Below, piece after piece: positions 12,401 to 27,400 of a stretch of 60,000 nt of DNA. The notes under the pieces are model-generated. The model saw only the letters and a list, made by a program, of their open reading frames with translations, had not been told where the DNA came from and ran no database searches. The translations under genes and the position numbers were made by a program. Position 1 is the first letter of the stretch. Every line of letters starts with the position of its first letter. Source of the DNA: Lineus longissimus. Its lineage: Eukaryota > Nemertea > Pilidiophora > Heteronemertea > Lineidae. The stretch lies in the NCBI RefSeq assembly GCF_910592395.1, contig NC_088309.1, forward strand, positions 26,044,599 through 26,104,598, written 5' to 3'.

Positions 12401-15400
12401 TCACTTAATTAAGCCCATTAATTCAATTGAATATCCTCTCAAATTTAATTCCTGTTACATTTCCTCAACTTTCAGCCCAAATTGCTGTTGAAAAAAATTG
12501 TCAAAATATTTTCAATTCATGTTTTATGTTGGCTAATTTCATAGACTTGGCACTTGTATCTGAAAAGACTTGTTTGGACAAGAGCACAATTCTGGTCTTA
12601 AAGGGGTTTTAGTCCCCTGCAGCCACGACTGCCTCTAGATATTTAACAATTGCTAATTTGGGGTGATTCTTCTCCAGCTCTGCAAATCCTATGATACTAT
12701 TAGGGGTATAGAAATTAGGGGGTTTAAATTCCAGGTTATAATTGCCTTTGCTTTTCAACACTAATTGTTTCCTTTGTTGGACAATTTACTCTGGATTAAA
12801 ATATTGAAGTAGTAATCTTTGAGAATGTCGAGGTCTTTTGGTCAAATTACTCTTATTTGAATACTATAACTATTTGGTGAATTCTACTGCTTCTGATCTG
12901 TTGCCAAGACAAAATTGAAAGGTGACGCAAAGTTTGAAAACCATGCCAAAATTTTATTCCCCTCCTCCTGAATGATTCTCTTGAACCCATCTGATAATAA
13001 AACACCTGTTGGCCTTCATCTGATCGTCAGCTACTCCTTGAAACTACAAACAAATTTTGGGTCAGATATTTTAAGCAACGTTCATTTGCCTGAAAAACCA
13101 TCAAAAGTTGGATAAAGTTAAAATATTCTGGTATATTTTCGGATTTCATGACAAGTCAAATCATGTAGTCTCTCCAGGTGTATATCCCTTAAACAAGTCC
13201 TCTCAACAAAGGCATTAAGGGAATACCATTGGTGATAATTGGATTAGAGAAAAGCTTCAAAAAGAATGAAAGTTTTTTAAGCAGTTAATGCGACTTAAAG
13301 ATGTTGTTACTGGGTTGGTAAACAGTATACCCAAAAGGGGTGAGTGTTTGGCTTGGGACTCAGTTGGCAGCATTAGACACATAAAGAAATGAATAAAGCA
13401 TAAAACAAATAACTTTCTAGGCCTATAATGTTTTACTCTAAAATTGAACCTGATACTGCCTGGGGGGGGGGGAATCTCAATTCTTTGAAAAGGCCCAAAA
13501 CTATATTTGAGATAAATTTGCACAGTACATCAGCTTGCCCTAGAAGCATGTTCAATTTGCTTTTTCTTTTTCATTGGTTTTAAGTGAAATGCATTTCAGA
13601 GAATTGCTGTATTAGTGAAATATGTACTTTGCAAAATGGCTGTGACAACTCTGTTATTGTTGTAAACCCCAAAACATCAGGAAGTGTGGCGATACATATT
13701 TCTTGTTTACTTTCATCTCTTTGAAAACTTCTGTTTCGTTTACTGTTGTGAAAACCCTGAATTGTGCTATACAGGAACAAAAACACAGCCCAACAAAGAA
13801 GCTTTTCCAAGTATGTGTGTGCTAGGTTTCTTTGTCTTCAATTTTACCTGGCATTATTTAATTGCTATCCAAACATCTTCCCTAAATACTTGATCACAAT
13901 GAAAACATACCACATTTGCGCTGAACTCAGTCATGGCACTTTTCAGATTTGCTTTGTGCTCCGTTGAAAGTAATTAAGAAATTAGCCACCTAATTAGTCA
14001 CCTATTCATCCCGCATTCCTTCCAGCACAACATAACCTATAATCCCCCTTTAAATTCTGAAGTTGCTTGTGTGGCCTCTTTATGATTTTAAAAACATTTT
14101 CATTCCAAACCCATGAAATGAAGGTATCATCTGAGGCTTGAACTAAAACTTTGTCTAAATACAGGTGGTGTGCTGGCATACCCCAGGAAACCTTTCAGTG
14201 TCAACCCATGGCAAGACAATGCATGACCTCGGACCATTTGACTCGAACATGAAGAGGTGTCACTGCAACTCAAATTCTGTCCATTTGCCCTCACAATATC
14301 AATGGCCATCATGCTGCTTCTACCAATACCACTATAGGTGAAGAAACTTGCATCGAATTTCATTTTGCTGTTGTAATTCTTTTACAAACATTCAGCAAAT
14401 GAATGGTAAATTCAATGAAATACCGTTTCATAGATTCATTTGTAAGTTTAATGGAACATAATTGTGGTCTCTCAGAGGGAGGTGTCAATGGATGATGCCA
14501 ATTTAACAAGGCAGCCCAGGTTTCCAAATGAGAGGCTTCTTGAACAAAAATGTATGTTACCAAAACGTTTTACACAGTTGGTCATACCATTCCTTTCCCA
14601 TGGTCCTTACTGAATGCCCCGCTGATAAACCCAGTATTAGATATGACCACAATCCACATGTTTTGGTGACCCTCATCAGGTGGCGTTTGCCATAAATCAC
14701 CCCCCAGCATCATGTCTTTGTACCCCTCAGTGAGGAGCTCTATAAGCCGCTTAGATTGGGTCCCCTCTGTTTTCCAAAGTTTCGTACTTGGCTTGCTTGA
14801 GTTATTTCCCCCTTGGAATAATCTGATCCCTGTGTAAGGTGCATGATACAGTTCAGTCCTTAAGAAACCTTGCCTACTTTGAACCTCACTGCTCACTTTT
14901 ATGATGTCCCCTTCCAAGTCAATTATCAGTTGTTTTGTCTATTGACCGTAGGTGATGTATTTTGCTGGAAAAACATCAAAATTTGCCTCAAGTATCTCCA
15001 AAAATCTCATTGACCCTTGCACTATAGCTTCTGTTTTCACTGTTGTGTGTGGATTAACCTAATGGTATAGGCATTGCCTTAATTGTTCATTTGAGCCATT
15101 GTTAAAGCTGGCAGGTCGCTTCACCAGAAAGCATTTGGAGTGCTAGCTTTGGCCGGGCAGCATTGGAACGCTTTGCTCTGCGTGGGATTGCCGAGTTTGT
15201 ATTTGTGGCTGTTAATGAGATTTTGGAAGTTCAGTGCAGTTTGAAAATACATTTCTTAATTGCAAGTGCTGATGTGATAAAAGTTTGATTGCTTGTCAAT
15301 TTGTTAACAGACCATTTGAGGACTTATTATTGGGATTATTATAAAGGAGTAAACATCAAACCGATGCACTGGTCTGACAGGAACGTGTCGTTAATAGTGG

Positions 15401-18400
15401 AATAAGATTCTTTGAGAGAACTGGACGAGACAGTAAGGTAAGCAGAGATTTTTGTGGGAAAAGCTTTGATAAGTTTTAAAACGATTTTGTTCCAGCTGTC
15501 TTTGAAGGTCAAAATTGGTACTCTTCTCAATGGATACAACACTTTATTGATCAATACTTGTAAAAATATCCTCAGATGTTGATCAAATTCAAAACAAGCC
15601 ATAAAAGTGTCATCTATTTGGAGGCTGTTTTTCTCAAGGCGTTTCCATGGTGATTTGATCTGTTGCTGCAAAGCTTGTGTAAACCCTTATAGCAATATCA
15701 TCAGATGATTATCGATCACTTTGAGCCATTTGACGGGTTAAGAGGTTTACCCGACGAAATTGTCATCATCCTTTGTCGATGGATTGCAATGATGACTAAC
15801 AAACTTTGGATTCTTATTTTGTGTCTGTGTTAGTGCCTTCTTGCTTGCAAATCGTATTGATAACTGATTTTAGATTTTACATCTCCTCAGAATTGGTGAG
15901 TCTTATTTGAGTTCTCTGACCCTTAAGCATTTAAGACGTTTGTCATGGAGTATTTAGTAATTGCTTGTGGGTAAACAATGTTGGGCAAATTGGTCAAAAT
16001 CCATGGGATCTTCAGATTAGCTTTGAAGACCGCCATGGTGGTTCTCAGTAGAAATAGCCACCTATATTCTTTGCTAAATACTTACAGGTCTAAACTCCTG
16101 TGGGTCTGGTGACTGAAGGGCTAGTAGATCTTTAATCCCTTCCCTTCTTAGGCCCTTCAAAGGGACACAATCCCTGGAGGTGCCTTTGCTTTCCTCAAAG
16201 TACCTCCTTGCAACAGTGTCAGGTTAAGACTTCATTATGTTCAAAGGATAGTCAATCCTTCAGGCCCATTTTAAGTTTGGTGCACACTTCCTGACCTGAC
16301 GATGCCAAGTAGCACTCAGTTTATCAAATAACGCGGCCAATCCTCAAGTGGTCTCAGGTTCTGATTCCAACCCTCTTCATATCACAGAAAAATGTCAACT
16401 ATCATCTTCCATTCAAGTTTCACTTTCGGATTGAATAGGAACTAGTAGGGGCTTTGTGATTGCTTGCATGTTTAGCATTTGATGTGATTCTGAATGGATC
16501 TGAAGTATCTGCCTGGAAACAGATCTGTCACTCTCTCATTTAATTGGATTGAAGCTATTGAACAAATAATTTCAAAAATGTATCGGAGATTTTGAGATTC
16601 CCCTTTGAGTGTTTGTGGGTTGACAGCCTTTCGGAAGTATCATGGAGTGATATTGTGGTCAGCATGATGCAGGGTATGTTGATTAGGTGGTATTGCCACT
16701 CACCATAATACATCACACTTCCATTCATTCCTGGGGCAACTCTTGAGAGCACTGATGTCAGACTCGAAACTATGTATGCCCACACAACTTTTCATCCTTT
16801 ACACATTGTCTGTGTCGATTACTTTCCATGATAAAATGTGTGAAGCAATTGTGTCTCGATCAAACCATGGTCTAATTAGTGACAACGTTTATCAAATATT
16901 GAAGCAGTTTTTCATGCAGTGATACTGAATGTATAAATCATTTCAACACTTCTCCCCACATTCTGAATAATTCAAGCCCAGTAGTATCTCTTTATTGGCA
17001 TGCTTCGTGCGCCACTGGGAATGATTTGTACATCAGCAATGACTCCACACTTGATTGTAGCATGAGATGAAGCATTCCTTCTCCAGAGAAATATCTCTCT
17101 CAGTCTGAAAGGCATACACATACGTGCTCTTTGACTGATGCCAATTTCATTCTTCATTTTCTCTGTGTTTTTTGGCAGATTGTAATATCATTGTTTTCTA
17201 AGAGAAAGCACATTGGTTCCAAGATGGTTTGGGCAGACATTGCGTGCAGCCATTGCCACATCTTGTTATTTAGACTAGTGCTTTGGTGAAAAACACCATG
17301 TTTGTCCTCTGATCAATTGGTTTCAACATTATTATTAACATGAATGTTGTAAAATTACCAATCGTGTCTGAATAAGAAATGGTAGGCTAATCACCTGGAG
17401 AAATAATGAGGAATAAAGCACAAATTCTTAAGATTGTCGGCAAGAATTGTAGTATAATGTGCTTTGAGAAAGTAGGCCTTTGAAGTGGTGTCGAGATGTG
17501 TCTTTGTTGGCACTCCCAATGGAGGATCAGTAAGTTCTTTGAGTGAATTTGAAAATGTTCTTCAGTCATATTTCATTGCCGGCATTAGGGGGCATCTTTC
17601 GGTACCACAGTTGTTTGGTGTAAGTCGATGGTGCACAGCCTGTTTTAGTCACAAGTTTGGCTTGTTCTTTGGGCAGAAGACCTCATAACCAACTTAAAAT
17701 CTGAGCTTTCTTGTTAACATGTATTAAAGTCTTACCCAGCTTTACGCAGTGGTAACTCCTTATCCCAATAGTTTATTGACTACCTGTGTTGTTTATTGGT
17801 AAACTACACCCAGGACCAACTCCAGGCCTACTCAATTTATGTATTAAATACATGTTCCTACTCAAGTGTTTTGCCTTTTGAGACAAAATACTGAAACCCA
17901 CATCAAAAGACTCGCAACCCACTTTACAAAATAAATAGAGTATATTTGTGCGTTATCGCTTTTAAGATTTGTTCACTGCATTCCTGTTTTGCCAAACTTA
18001 ATTTTTCAAGACCCTCTGCTGATGACGGAGTCCAAGCTGTTTGCAAGGAGTTTAATGGTCCGTTTTATGTAGATAGGGCTATTCAATTGGTAAACCTTGA
18101 CAGTTTGTCTGTGAACTTTGAAATAATACTGACGCATTTCCCTGATCAAGATTGTGCACAGAACAGTAAGCAATGCATCGAGGGGTGAATATTGGCCCAC
18201 AATTCACATTTGACTCTCAAGGTAAGAAGATCTTGACTTCTGTTTCTGACATTTTGATCAGGATCGGCCTAATATCTCTCTGAAATTGTGCCAAGAAGGG
18301 GAAAATCTTAATTTTGGACTTTCTTCTGTGGCAGATGCAGTACTTTGCTGCTCTTCGAACTTTCACATCGCCCTGGAAGAGGCGAGTTTTTTCTTATTAC

Positions 18401-21400
18401 AGGTTTTCTGCTTCCATTTTGTAAAAACATATGATCAAAGCCCTAATTCAGTTCAGTGAGGCTTCAAACAATCGTGTAGAGTACTCATTGCCAAACAGCT
18501 GTGTCCTTTTGAACTTACGGTTGGGATTTTGTACTTTTAGTCTGGTTCAGGGCGTAGATCTAAGCAACTTTTTTGTGGAGCAGAAGTGGGAAGAGCTAAA
18601 ACAATGTTTTACATCAGTTTGAATGCGCAATTTCAGTCAATTACCTCTCTTCTTATCTCGTTGATGATATTTTTTAACTTGACAAGTAGTTTGTCAGTCA
18701 GATGTCATGATGTTTATAGACTTGATGACGCCAAGAAGCTCTTATATCTTCGATATGTACCTAGAAACGTTTCATCTTGTTGAACTTCCGCGATTTCGTG
18801 GCTTTCAAGTTCTGATCAATAACACTTGAATTATCAAAATCAAATACATTGGTGTTACAATCACACAGTTGTCCAATGTGACATTGAAGTTTGGTTATAA
18901 AGTACACAATTCGCCCACCTATTGACAGATTGTGTTCTTTCATCTAATATTGAATGCATTGAATGCATTCACATTCACAATCACTCTCAAGGATACCTAC
19001 CATTTTGATACAACTCGTATTGGATTATTTGAAGCGATTCTTGGAATGTTGGTAAAAATTGTCTTTGCCTTTGCTTTCCTTTGGGTGGGTATCATAATTT
19101 CTTCTTCTTCATATGTTCTGTCTCTACAAACAACTTGCAATAGTAAAATATTTGTTATCGAGGGAAGGAATTGTGTACAGGCCTAGTTTGTCATTGTCAC
19201 GAAAGTGTTGATGGCCTCGGGAATGGCATTGTATATAATCACTTAAAAATACTTTCCTTTCTTGCTGCACCAAAGCACTACCCATGCCATTGTGTCTGTG
19301 TGAATCTTCATTGTCAAATCTCCCTTCTTCGTGTAGGAATATGATCCTGTTAAGTGGTGTTGTGGTTCTAGGTGATTCGATTGTTTGTCTGGTTGGGTTT
19401 CTATACCCTCCTTTGTGGACCAACAAGAATAAGCTCATCATACTTGGGTTAATCCAGCAATTGGACATTTTGTACTCATTGAACTCGAGGTGACACAGTT
19501 CATTTTCCCTTGATTACTTTTGAGATTATCAGATTTTCATATTGGAATATTTCAGATAGGGACAATTGAAATATACAGCAGTGTGTGGACTGATTTGATG
19601 CTCATCATAACAATGATGGTACAATGCCAAGAATATGGGCTTCTCACTTATCAGCAATGTACTTATCCAATAAAACTTCCAGCAAGCCATATGACTGACT
19701 GTTGCTGTTCAATGAAGGCTAATCTGTAGTCAGGCCAGTCATAGTAGCAATAAAAACCCTAGGAATGCTGTGCACATCATTGCTAGGCTATAAACAGTGC
19801 TAGCCATGACCACTCCCTTACTTTTTCCATTTCATGCAGTAAGAACACAGCTATTGGCATCCTAAGACAATCACTCTGTCCAAATAACTGGCAAAACCTG
19901 AAGTATAAAGGACACCAAAAGCTTTATTTGCCCCCCTTGGGTAGGAAAATGACCCAGGGGAATCAGTTCTGTCAACCACCCACACCTGACTAGCGATTCA
20001 TTTCGATTCAATTTCAATTTATTTTCATATCATGAGCAACATTTCACCATTCCAAGGGGGTTACTCACAATGAACACATGCCTCATTTACCTCAAACATT
20101 CCCCTTTGTCCTCAAATATTGTAAATTTATCAAAATAAGCTTGAGGGAGAAAGGGCTATTCAATTAATAGCCTACCAACAAGTGTTTCTGACCCACCTGT
20201 TAAATGCCTATTCTTCTCTGATTGTCACCTACTTCCATGGACACAAAGACTGGTAGGGCAGTCAAGGGCTTGATAAACAAGAAGACCAATGAGTGAGAGA
20301 AAGGCTTGAAGGATCACTGTAGCAACACATTCTTGAGGAATAATCAGTTGTAAAGAGAATAAAACCAGACCTGCTGTTTCAAGTCTAATTCAAAGGACTG
20401 TGACAAACTATCACTTCTTTGATATTTGCATTTCCAAGGCATTTCCTAGATCACATTGACATCAGCTGTGGAACCGAACTATCAAGATGTTGGTTTATCT
20501 GGGACCATATGGTACTGCTGGGAGGTACAATTACTCTTGCGGTCACAACTGGCTCTCATTGAGCTCAAAAACATCTGAAAAGTGTTTAAAGTCCCAAAGC
20601 ATCCTACTTTTACAGAAGATTAGACTTGAATCACATCTCACTTCACCAGATTTGAGTCAAAGCAAACCTTTGTTCGAGGTCCCGACAGATTGGAAGGAAA
20701 TCGGGCAACTGAACTGAAATATGTTCAATGTGTTCTTGTTCCTCCTTCCCTGATATTCTCATGTGCTCCTCATGCCCGATTGTTAGGAACCTCATGGTCA
20801 AGTGAATCGGCTGCAAAGCAACTTGAGAAAGGGTTGAGTGAATGAGAATAGGGTGATAATCACTCTGACCTGGAGTGGCCAAGAGGTGATAACCACCTTT
20901 GATTCGGATCCACCCAAAGCGTGGGATCCTTTCAACCCTCCTCTTTTCGATGACCGTCAAATTGGAAAGGTGGGAAAGGTGTTACAAACTGTCTGGTTTC
21001 TGATATGATGTGATGATTTTCCCACCATGGCCTTTGACATCACTTGGGTTGGGGTTGACGTGACATTCTTGGTGTCTAAGCGTGTGCACTGGATTGCAAC
21101 AGAGGGTTCCATCTCAACGAATGTGGATGGATTTTCCCACAGGGTTCGTTGGTGAATTGGAGGAGGAATGGTAGATGGCTTGGGTTCACTCATAACTCTG
21201 ATCAATCTGGTGTTCAGGACATTGTGTTATGTTAGCCCTAGCAGTATCTATTATTTTGATATGTTTGAGGAGTCAAATTTGTGATAGAATCTCCAAGATT
21301 GGTTTCATTGAACTCACTCGCACAAAATTGATCAAAGTTATCATAGGATCCATCTATTCATATACCAACTTTTGACATTTGGGTGATCCAGCTGCGATCT

Positions 21401-24400
21401 TTTGCCCAAGGCCATCTCCATTATCTGCCAAACTTTGGGATCTCAAGAGTCCATATGTGGCTCGATGGACCACCAGGAACCTGAGAGGCCCAGCATCATT
21501 ATCCTGACTTAGCGATGTGTGCTAACAACTTGATGTAATTATCGCCAGTTTTATTCAGCAGAATTGGACTAGAAAGAATAATACTGGGTGAGTTTCGAGT
21601 GGGTTATGGCATAACAGGAGAGACAATGGTATGTTGGGGTCCTGAGGGAAGGTATGGGCCAGGAGCACCTGCTGCTGAGAGTGCGTGTGTGACTGAATAG
21701 TGTCCTACTTGCCTGGCGCATGCCAAGGAGAATGACACACAATTGCAACATCATTGATATTGCCATTACCAATATCACGGGGAGTTGAAAAACTAACCAA
21801 GATGCAAACCGGAATTGTGTGATCAGATAAAAAGCCAGGCTAGGGTTGTTTCAGTGTGAGTAAATAACATCCAGCTGTCATACTCTGGTTTAGCGTGACA
21901 CAAATCTATGCAAAAAATCTTTGTTAACTTTGGTGATCTTGATATAGTGTCAGCATATCAGAAGCCCTGGCTTTGACAAACCTATAGGCACGCAACTTGA
22001 CAATATCAAGGTATCACAGACCGCCCGTATAACCTGAGAGCTACTCCATTCTTTCTGGATCTATTCATCAAAGACATTAGAAACATTTGTCTGTAACTTC
22101 ACCCGTTTTCATTGAATTGCTATGATCGGGAACAACAATGGCTCATTTAGTTAGAAATATCCTGCAGATATTTTCATGCATGTGACACGTAAAGGCCAAC
22201 TATCTCAGATATCTATCAACTTGGATTCCATACTGTTCCATATTTGAAGGAAAATACCATGTTTGACCACTATTATCCACTTAATTCAACGATTTTTGGA
22301 GTCTTGGATACTGCCATCGCCCAAGGGGTACACTTTGCCAACCAATCAAGTTGTATTGTATTGATGTCCACCCACCTCACTAGATCTGATCGATATTAAG
22401 GATGGGTAGGACTGCATGGAGTCATCGTGACTTATACAAAGGCTATAACTATGGAGCATGATTTGCTGAAGGTCGGCATAATCTGATATGAAATAATCAC
22501 ATTTCATGTACCGAATCACATGTCCACCTTTTCCTACTGTATATTGAAGTGAGGGCTTCTGGTCAACCATGTCTGTAAAAACACTGAAAAGGGAAGTTTT
22601 TGTAGCTAGCAACACTTAGCCATACTTGATAAGCTCAGTGTCAACAATTAATAATTTATTGGGAACTGAATCTGTATATAATGCCATCCAGGCTCCAGTA
22701 GTGTGGCTGGTGTGCATTCCCAGTTGTACTGATGCATCTTTCTCATGAATCTTATACTGACACTGTTGTATTCTTGCTTTCAGCGCTGAGGAGCAAAACG
22801 ATGATGCAGTCGCTATCGACCAATGAGAACAGTCCATTCATGCTGTGAGGGACACAATAGACGATCGAGTGACGACATATAACGATCGTAGCAGCTTCAG
22901 TCTCATTGAGGAGTAGAGAGGAACATGAGCATGTGGAAATGAAGTTGTAACTATCACAGGGAACACGAAAGCAGGATATGATGGAGATCATTCTGTGATA
23001 TTAGAATTCTACGCCGCAGAGGGAACCCACTTGCACTCACTCAAGTTCGAAATTGCAGATTATTAGGCAGCTTTATTGTTCAATCAATGGTTGACAGTGA
23101 TACGTCTATCAAGCCAATATTACCAAGGATAGCAGCGACAATGCATGAAGATATCAATAGGAATGGGCACACCTAGCCAAGTGGTTTGGAAACGAGAAAC
23201 AAATCAAGCGATCAAAACGTGAATGATTCATCAATTACAGAGACGTTTTTCTAGTGTTGTGTGATTGACTGGTGGGTAATCTTTATTGGATGTGCTGTAT
23301 GAATTTCTTACCACACCTACCTATCAGTTGACATTTCCAAACTAAGTTTGTCCAAATAGCAATAAATTAGCGCTCTCGAAAGCTTGAGATAATGCTCGCA
23401 AGTATTGTTTACCCCGATAGTTGAAATAGGATTATGTTCAGCAACAGTGAAATCTGTTTGGTAAACAACCGTGTGTATGCAATATCAATAAATGTAAATG
23501 AATGGCAGCAATTTCATGACAGAAGCGGGTCTATTTGCATTTAGAAGCTTTGAAGTGCCAAGCACTTTATGAGACTTGTGTATTTCTGCTTAGAATCCAA
23601 ATTTGTGACAAACTGGAAACTTTTTCTCGAAAAAGTTGGTGTATTTTTGCATTTATCGACTGAGATTAGTGACCGTCTTTTCGACTAAGTCGTCTTATCT
23701 CTCAGGAACAGTCGGCAGACGTGTTGTCCCATCTATTCAGACAAACAGCGGGGTGCAAGAGTTTGGACTCACGCAGAGAGTTGCCCGAGGACAAGTGCTG
23801 TTAACAAGGTGCTGGGAAATACAATGTTTGGATACATGGACACAGGAATAATGTCTCGGCCATATATTGCCATATTCCATTGGAGGTGATGAATTGACGT
23901 TGACTGAAGTCGAGGAAATCACTGCCATTTCTCTAAGTAAACTATGCACACTTTCATCCTCAGTTAACATTGGATGCTGATGCCTTTCTCTTCATCCTAA
24001 GCGCATAATTGGATAGTGTCTGTCAAGTAATTGAATAACTTCGACTAATTGGATAAGAAACAGAATCCATTTTGGATAACCCAACGGCCGTGGAAGAGAA
24101 TATATTGGACATCGTTTCCTGTGATTTAACATCACATAGAGCATCCTTTTGGATTCATCTCGTAACTTTTGGATTGCTTACATGTCTTTACGAGGCTTGT
24201 TTGGATATCATTTTGATGGTGTGCCTATATAATGATGAAATGGTCTTTCAAACCCAAAGATCTAAAGGTAAAGTATGAACCATATTCTGAAGAATTTCTT
24301 GTGGTGACTTTGTTTTAAACCGACACTTAACAGAAATGTCATGGGGGACATAGTCAGACTGTCTCATGACCTGTGAGTAGGAGCTTGTAAGGTTGATTCC

Positions 24401-27400
24401 AAGGCCAGATAAGGTAAGTTACTGGCCTAAACTGGCCATTCATGCAAACATTTTGGTAAAAAAATACAACAATCCATGTTCTCTATCACTGAACAGTGCA
24501 AAATTGTCAACTCTATACCATCATCATCAATTGGCATGCTTTGTGTCAATGTGTTCATAATCTAACATCAGTTTCTAATCTATAGGTCCATGACAGTTTA
24601 TCTTCGAGAGAGAGCGGTTGATCAATTACCCCCCTTATAAACCTAGATCAGTCACAGATGCTTCAAGGTCATTTGCAGATCGAGGTAACTTGCCCCAGAT
24701 CAAGGTCAATCTCCAAGGTGTTTTGGATCTAGGTCAGTTACAGGTGCTTCAGATCAAGGAGAGACTCGCATCACATTTCATCAAATATCTGCTACATATA
24801 CATAATATGATGATCATATATTAATACCAACATAACATACTGTCTGTAGCCCTCGGCTAATTTCGTTATGAATTTAAACTCATTGTATTCCAACCTGGCT
24901 TGTCAATATAGAAATGTCTTCCTTATGCATGTGCATTGTTCCCAATCCCCATGGGCACAGTTGAAGTTGATAATAAGATTCAAAACAATCGATGCAGTAA
25001 AAATATCAGCTAAATTCTACAACTGCAGTGATATTATGAAAACTACACACTTTTTCAAAAGCAATTGCAATTTGAGAAGAACTGGTGGGAAATATTTCAA
25101 ATTGACTTAGCTTATCATGAAAAACCAAACGTAAAGAGTCGAATAATGGGTTTAAGATTACATAGTCTCGTAATCCAGTTAATCAAATGCTTAACTTGAT
25201 AATGAATGGGCAAATGAGTGTTCTTGATGACCCCAGGAAACATCCCGATTGAAAGAGGTTTCTGTTCCAAGTCCAACCTTGAGATTAACAACTTCTTTCA
25301 AAATAATAGGACTCCCTTTCATATCTGATTGTATGGACAAAAAAAACCCAGATGCAACTGTGACAGCCTTCATTAGATCTCCTTTTAATTAGGGAAATGT
25401 CTTTAATGCCCCTCACCATCCATTTACTAATTAGCAGTAGTCTCATTTGGATCAGTGTCTATCAACCTGTTTAGTTATTGCCATCACCTTTGACCTGGTC
25501 CAGCATCCCACATCCATGCCAACATAGGGCTGCTGAGATGCATTAGCCTAATTTGCTCATCGACTGCCAAGGGCAGGGGAAGAATCATTGCTCAGACCTT
25601 TTGATGACCCGTTTGGCAGTTTCTGATTGGTTGTTCTGTCTTTGTAAGTGAACATTTTAACCATCATGTCCCTGGCAGAACCCTCATTTATCACCCCAGG
25701 ATAGGGCATTGTGCTCTCCTCCCATTAAATCATATCTTGGTCCTCCATTCCACATGTCTAAGACGGTAACCGCAATCTCCAACTGGGATATTGAAAGACT
25801 TGAATATTTCTATAAAGACGGAGCGTTAATTACTGGCTCATGGTTACCATTTGTGAGAAACTAAGTGACATGAGAAGAGGGGTGGAGTTGGACAGTTTGC
25901 GATGAAAAGCTTGGTATCAACCCCTGGGGAGGCTTCTCAGCTGAACAAGACCAGGTCAGCAGGCAGTTCAGAAGTTTGTGTATGGGGTATGCACCATGGT
26001 CAAATACCCCCTTTGCTTAGTGGTTGTGATTTTAGCAGACGGTTTGTCCTGCTCTTTCATCCATGCTGAAGTCATAACTTGGTTGACCTGAAACCTTATG
26101 AGCTATGTAACAAACACTATTCTGGAGTCACAGATCTCTCTCAGTATTCTCTCTCTCTGTGAACAGTAGTGCAGGCATGTTACGCCATTGTGTCCAGTCC
26201 ACAGCAGCTTCCTTCTGCTTCAAGGTCTCCATCTACACCTGCAGTTGCTGCATTCTGGTTAGCTAGCTCAGCTTACATTGTAGTCATACTTACTTGTAAT
26301 GCAATGCTGAAGCGCAAGCTACCAAATCAATGTGTCTCTCTGGACATGACACAGTTTGTTCCCATTTGTCTAGGTCTCATGCAATCAAGACACGATTACT
26401 TGTCACGCAACCACCATAACAAACAATCTGATCTATTCAATCAGGCCATTAAATAGATTGATCCTATTCTTGTTGATAAGGTGTGGCTGCAAATATCAAA
26501 CTGAGAACACGACTTGTTGTCTTTGGTCACGTCTTCCCACGTTGACGATTGTCTGTGGTTGTTGTCAGCGATCATCTCAATGGCAAATTGGATAATTGGG
26601 CAGTGTTTGTGTTCATGAGGTTACATGTAATTATACGTTCAGAGAGTCACAGAAAATAGCAATCTTATGATGGACTTCACTGTGATGAAGGCAAAAAGAG
26701 CTTGTCAAGAAATTACTTTTGAATTTTCTGTTTTTTGCAGACTGGAGAACCTCTTTAGACTATCTTGCTAAGTTGAGTCTTTTCATTTGGCAGCATTGAT
26801 ATCCTTTACTCTTATACTTTCAGATTTGGGTGATATGTCTGAAGAAATGCTAACAAATCTCTGAACAATGTTTCAAAATCATATCTTACATAACATAAAA
26901 CTCAATGTCTCTGTTGTCTTCTCCTTGCAGGCTTACTACAGGCAGGGTATAGCACTACAATGCATGGGGCAGCATGCAGAGGGCCTGGCCGCCTTCGCTG
27001 GTGGCCTCGCCCAAGATCCCAAGAGCGGACAGCTTTTGGGGGGACTTGTGGATGCGGCACTAAAATCTCCACTCAAAGGTAAGTTGGGATTTCGCAACAC
27101 TATGGTTTAATCAATCATGTAGGTGTTTTTTCGAGATCTTCGCACATATTCGGAGAATTGTGCAAAAAAATCAGGCCTAATGTTTTGTGTTTCACCTTTT
27201 CAGAAAAACTGGGGCCAATCTACCAACAACTCCAAAAGATGAAACTAGATCGGAGTCCGTTTGTCGTCATATCCGTCATCGGTCAGGAACTTCTGGCCGT
27301 TGGATCTTTTGCCGCTTCTGCCCTCGTCCTAGAATCGGCTCTCCGTATCGGAACGTGCAGTCTCAAACTCCGTGGTTCCGTCTTCTCAGCTCTCAGCAGC

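Larger units (their letters stand above)
6896..26930 (+). other. TTC28 intron 2 (20 kb), no convincing gene
   Basis: This is the largest gene-free stretch. Donor GTAGGG and acceptor CTTGCAG flank it. ORFs on both strands are at most about 110 codons, lack recognisable domains and look like chance. Possible regulatory content is listed separately: paired CTCF-like motifs near 10195-10246 and AGGTCA half-sites near 24646-24760. An 11-G tract lies near 13462. Otherwise it is unremarkable AT-rich sequence. Confidence 0.6.

Noticed and set aside
13462-13472. Run of 11 G residues
   Set aside because: A single homopolymer with no partner G tracts nearby; not a convincing G-quadruplex and possibly a sequencing artefact.
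14582-14917. 111-codon ORF on the - strand in TTC28 intron 2
   Set aside because: It has no recognisable domain, no splice partners and amino-acid use like translated non-coding DNA.
15339-15671. 110-codon ORF on the - strand in TTC28 intron 2
   Set aside because: Same reasons: isolated, no similarity recognised, and length within chance for 20 kb.
19930-19965. Hairpin CCCCTTGGGT / ACCCAGGGG in TTC28 intron 2
   Set aside because: The stem is about nine bp with one mismatch, common by chance in 60 kb, and without any context suggesting function.
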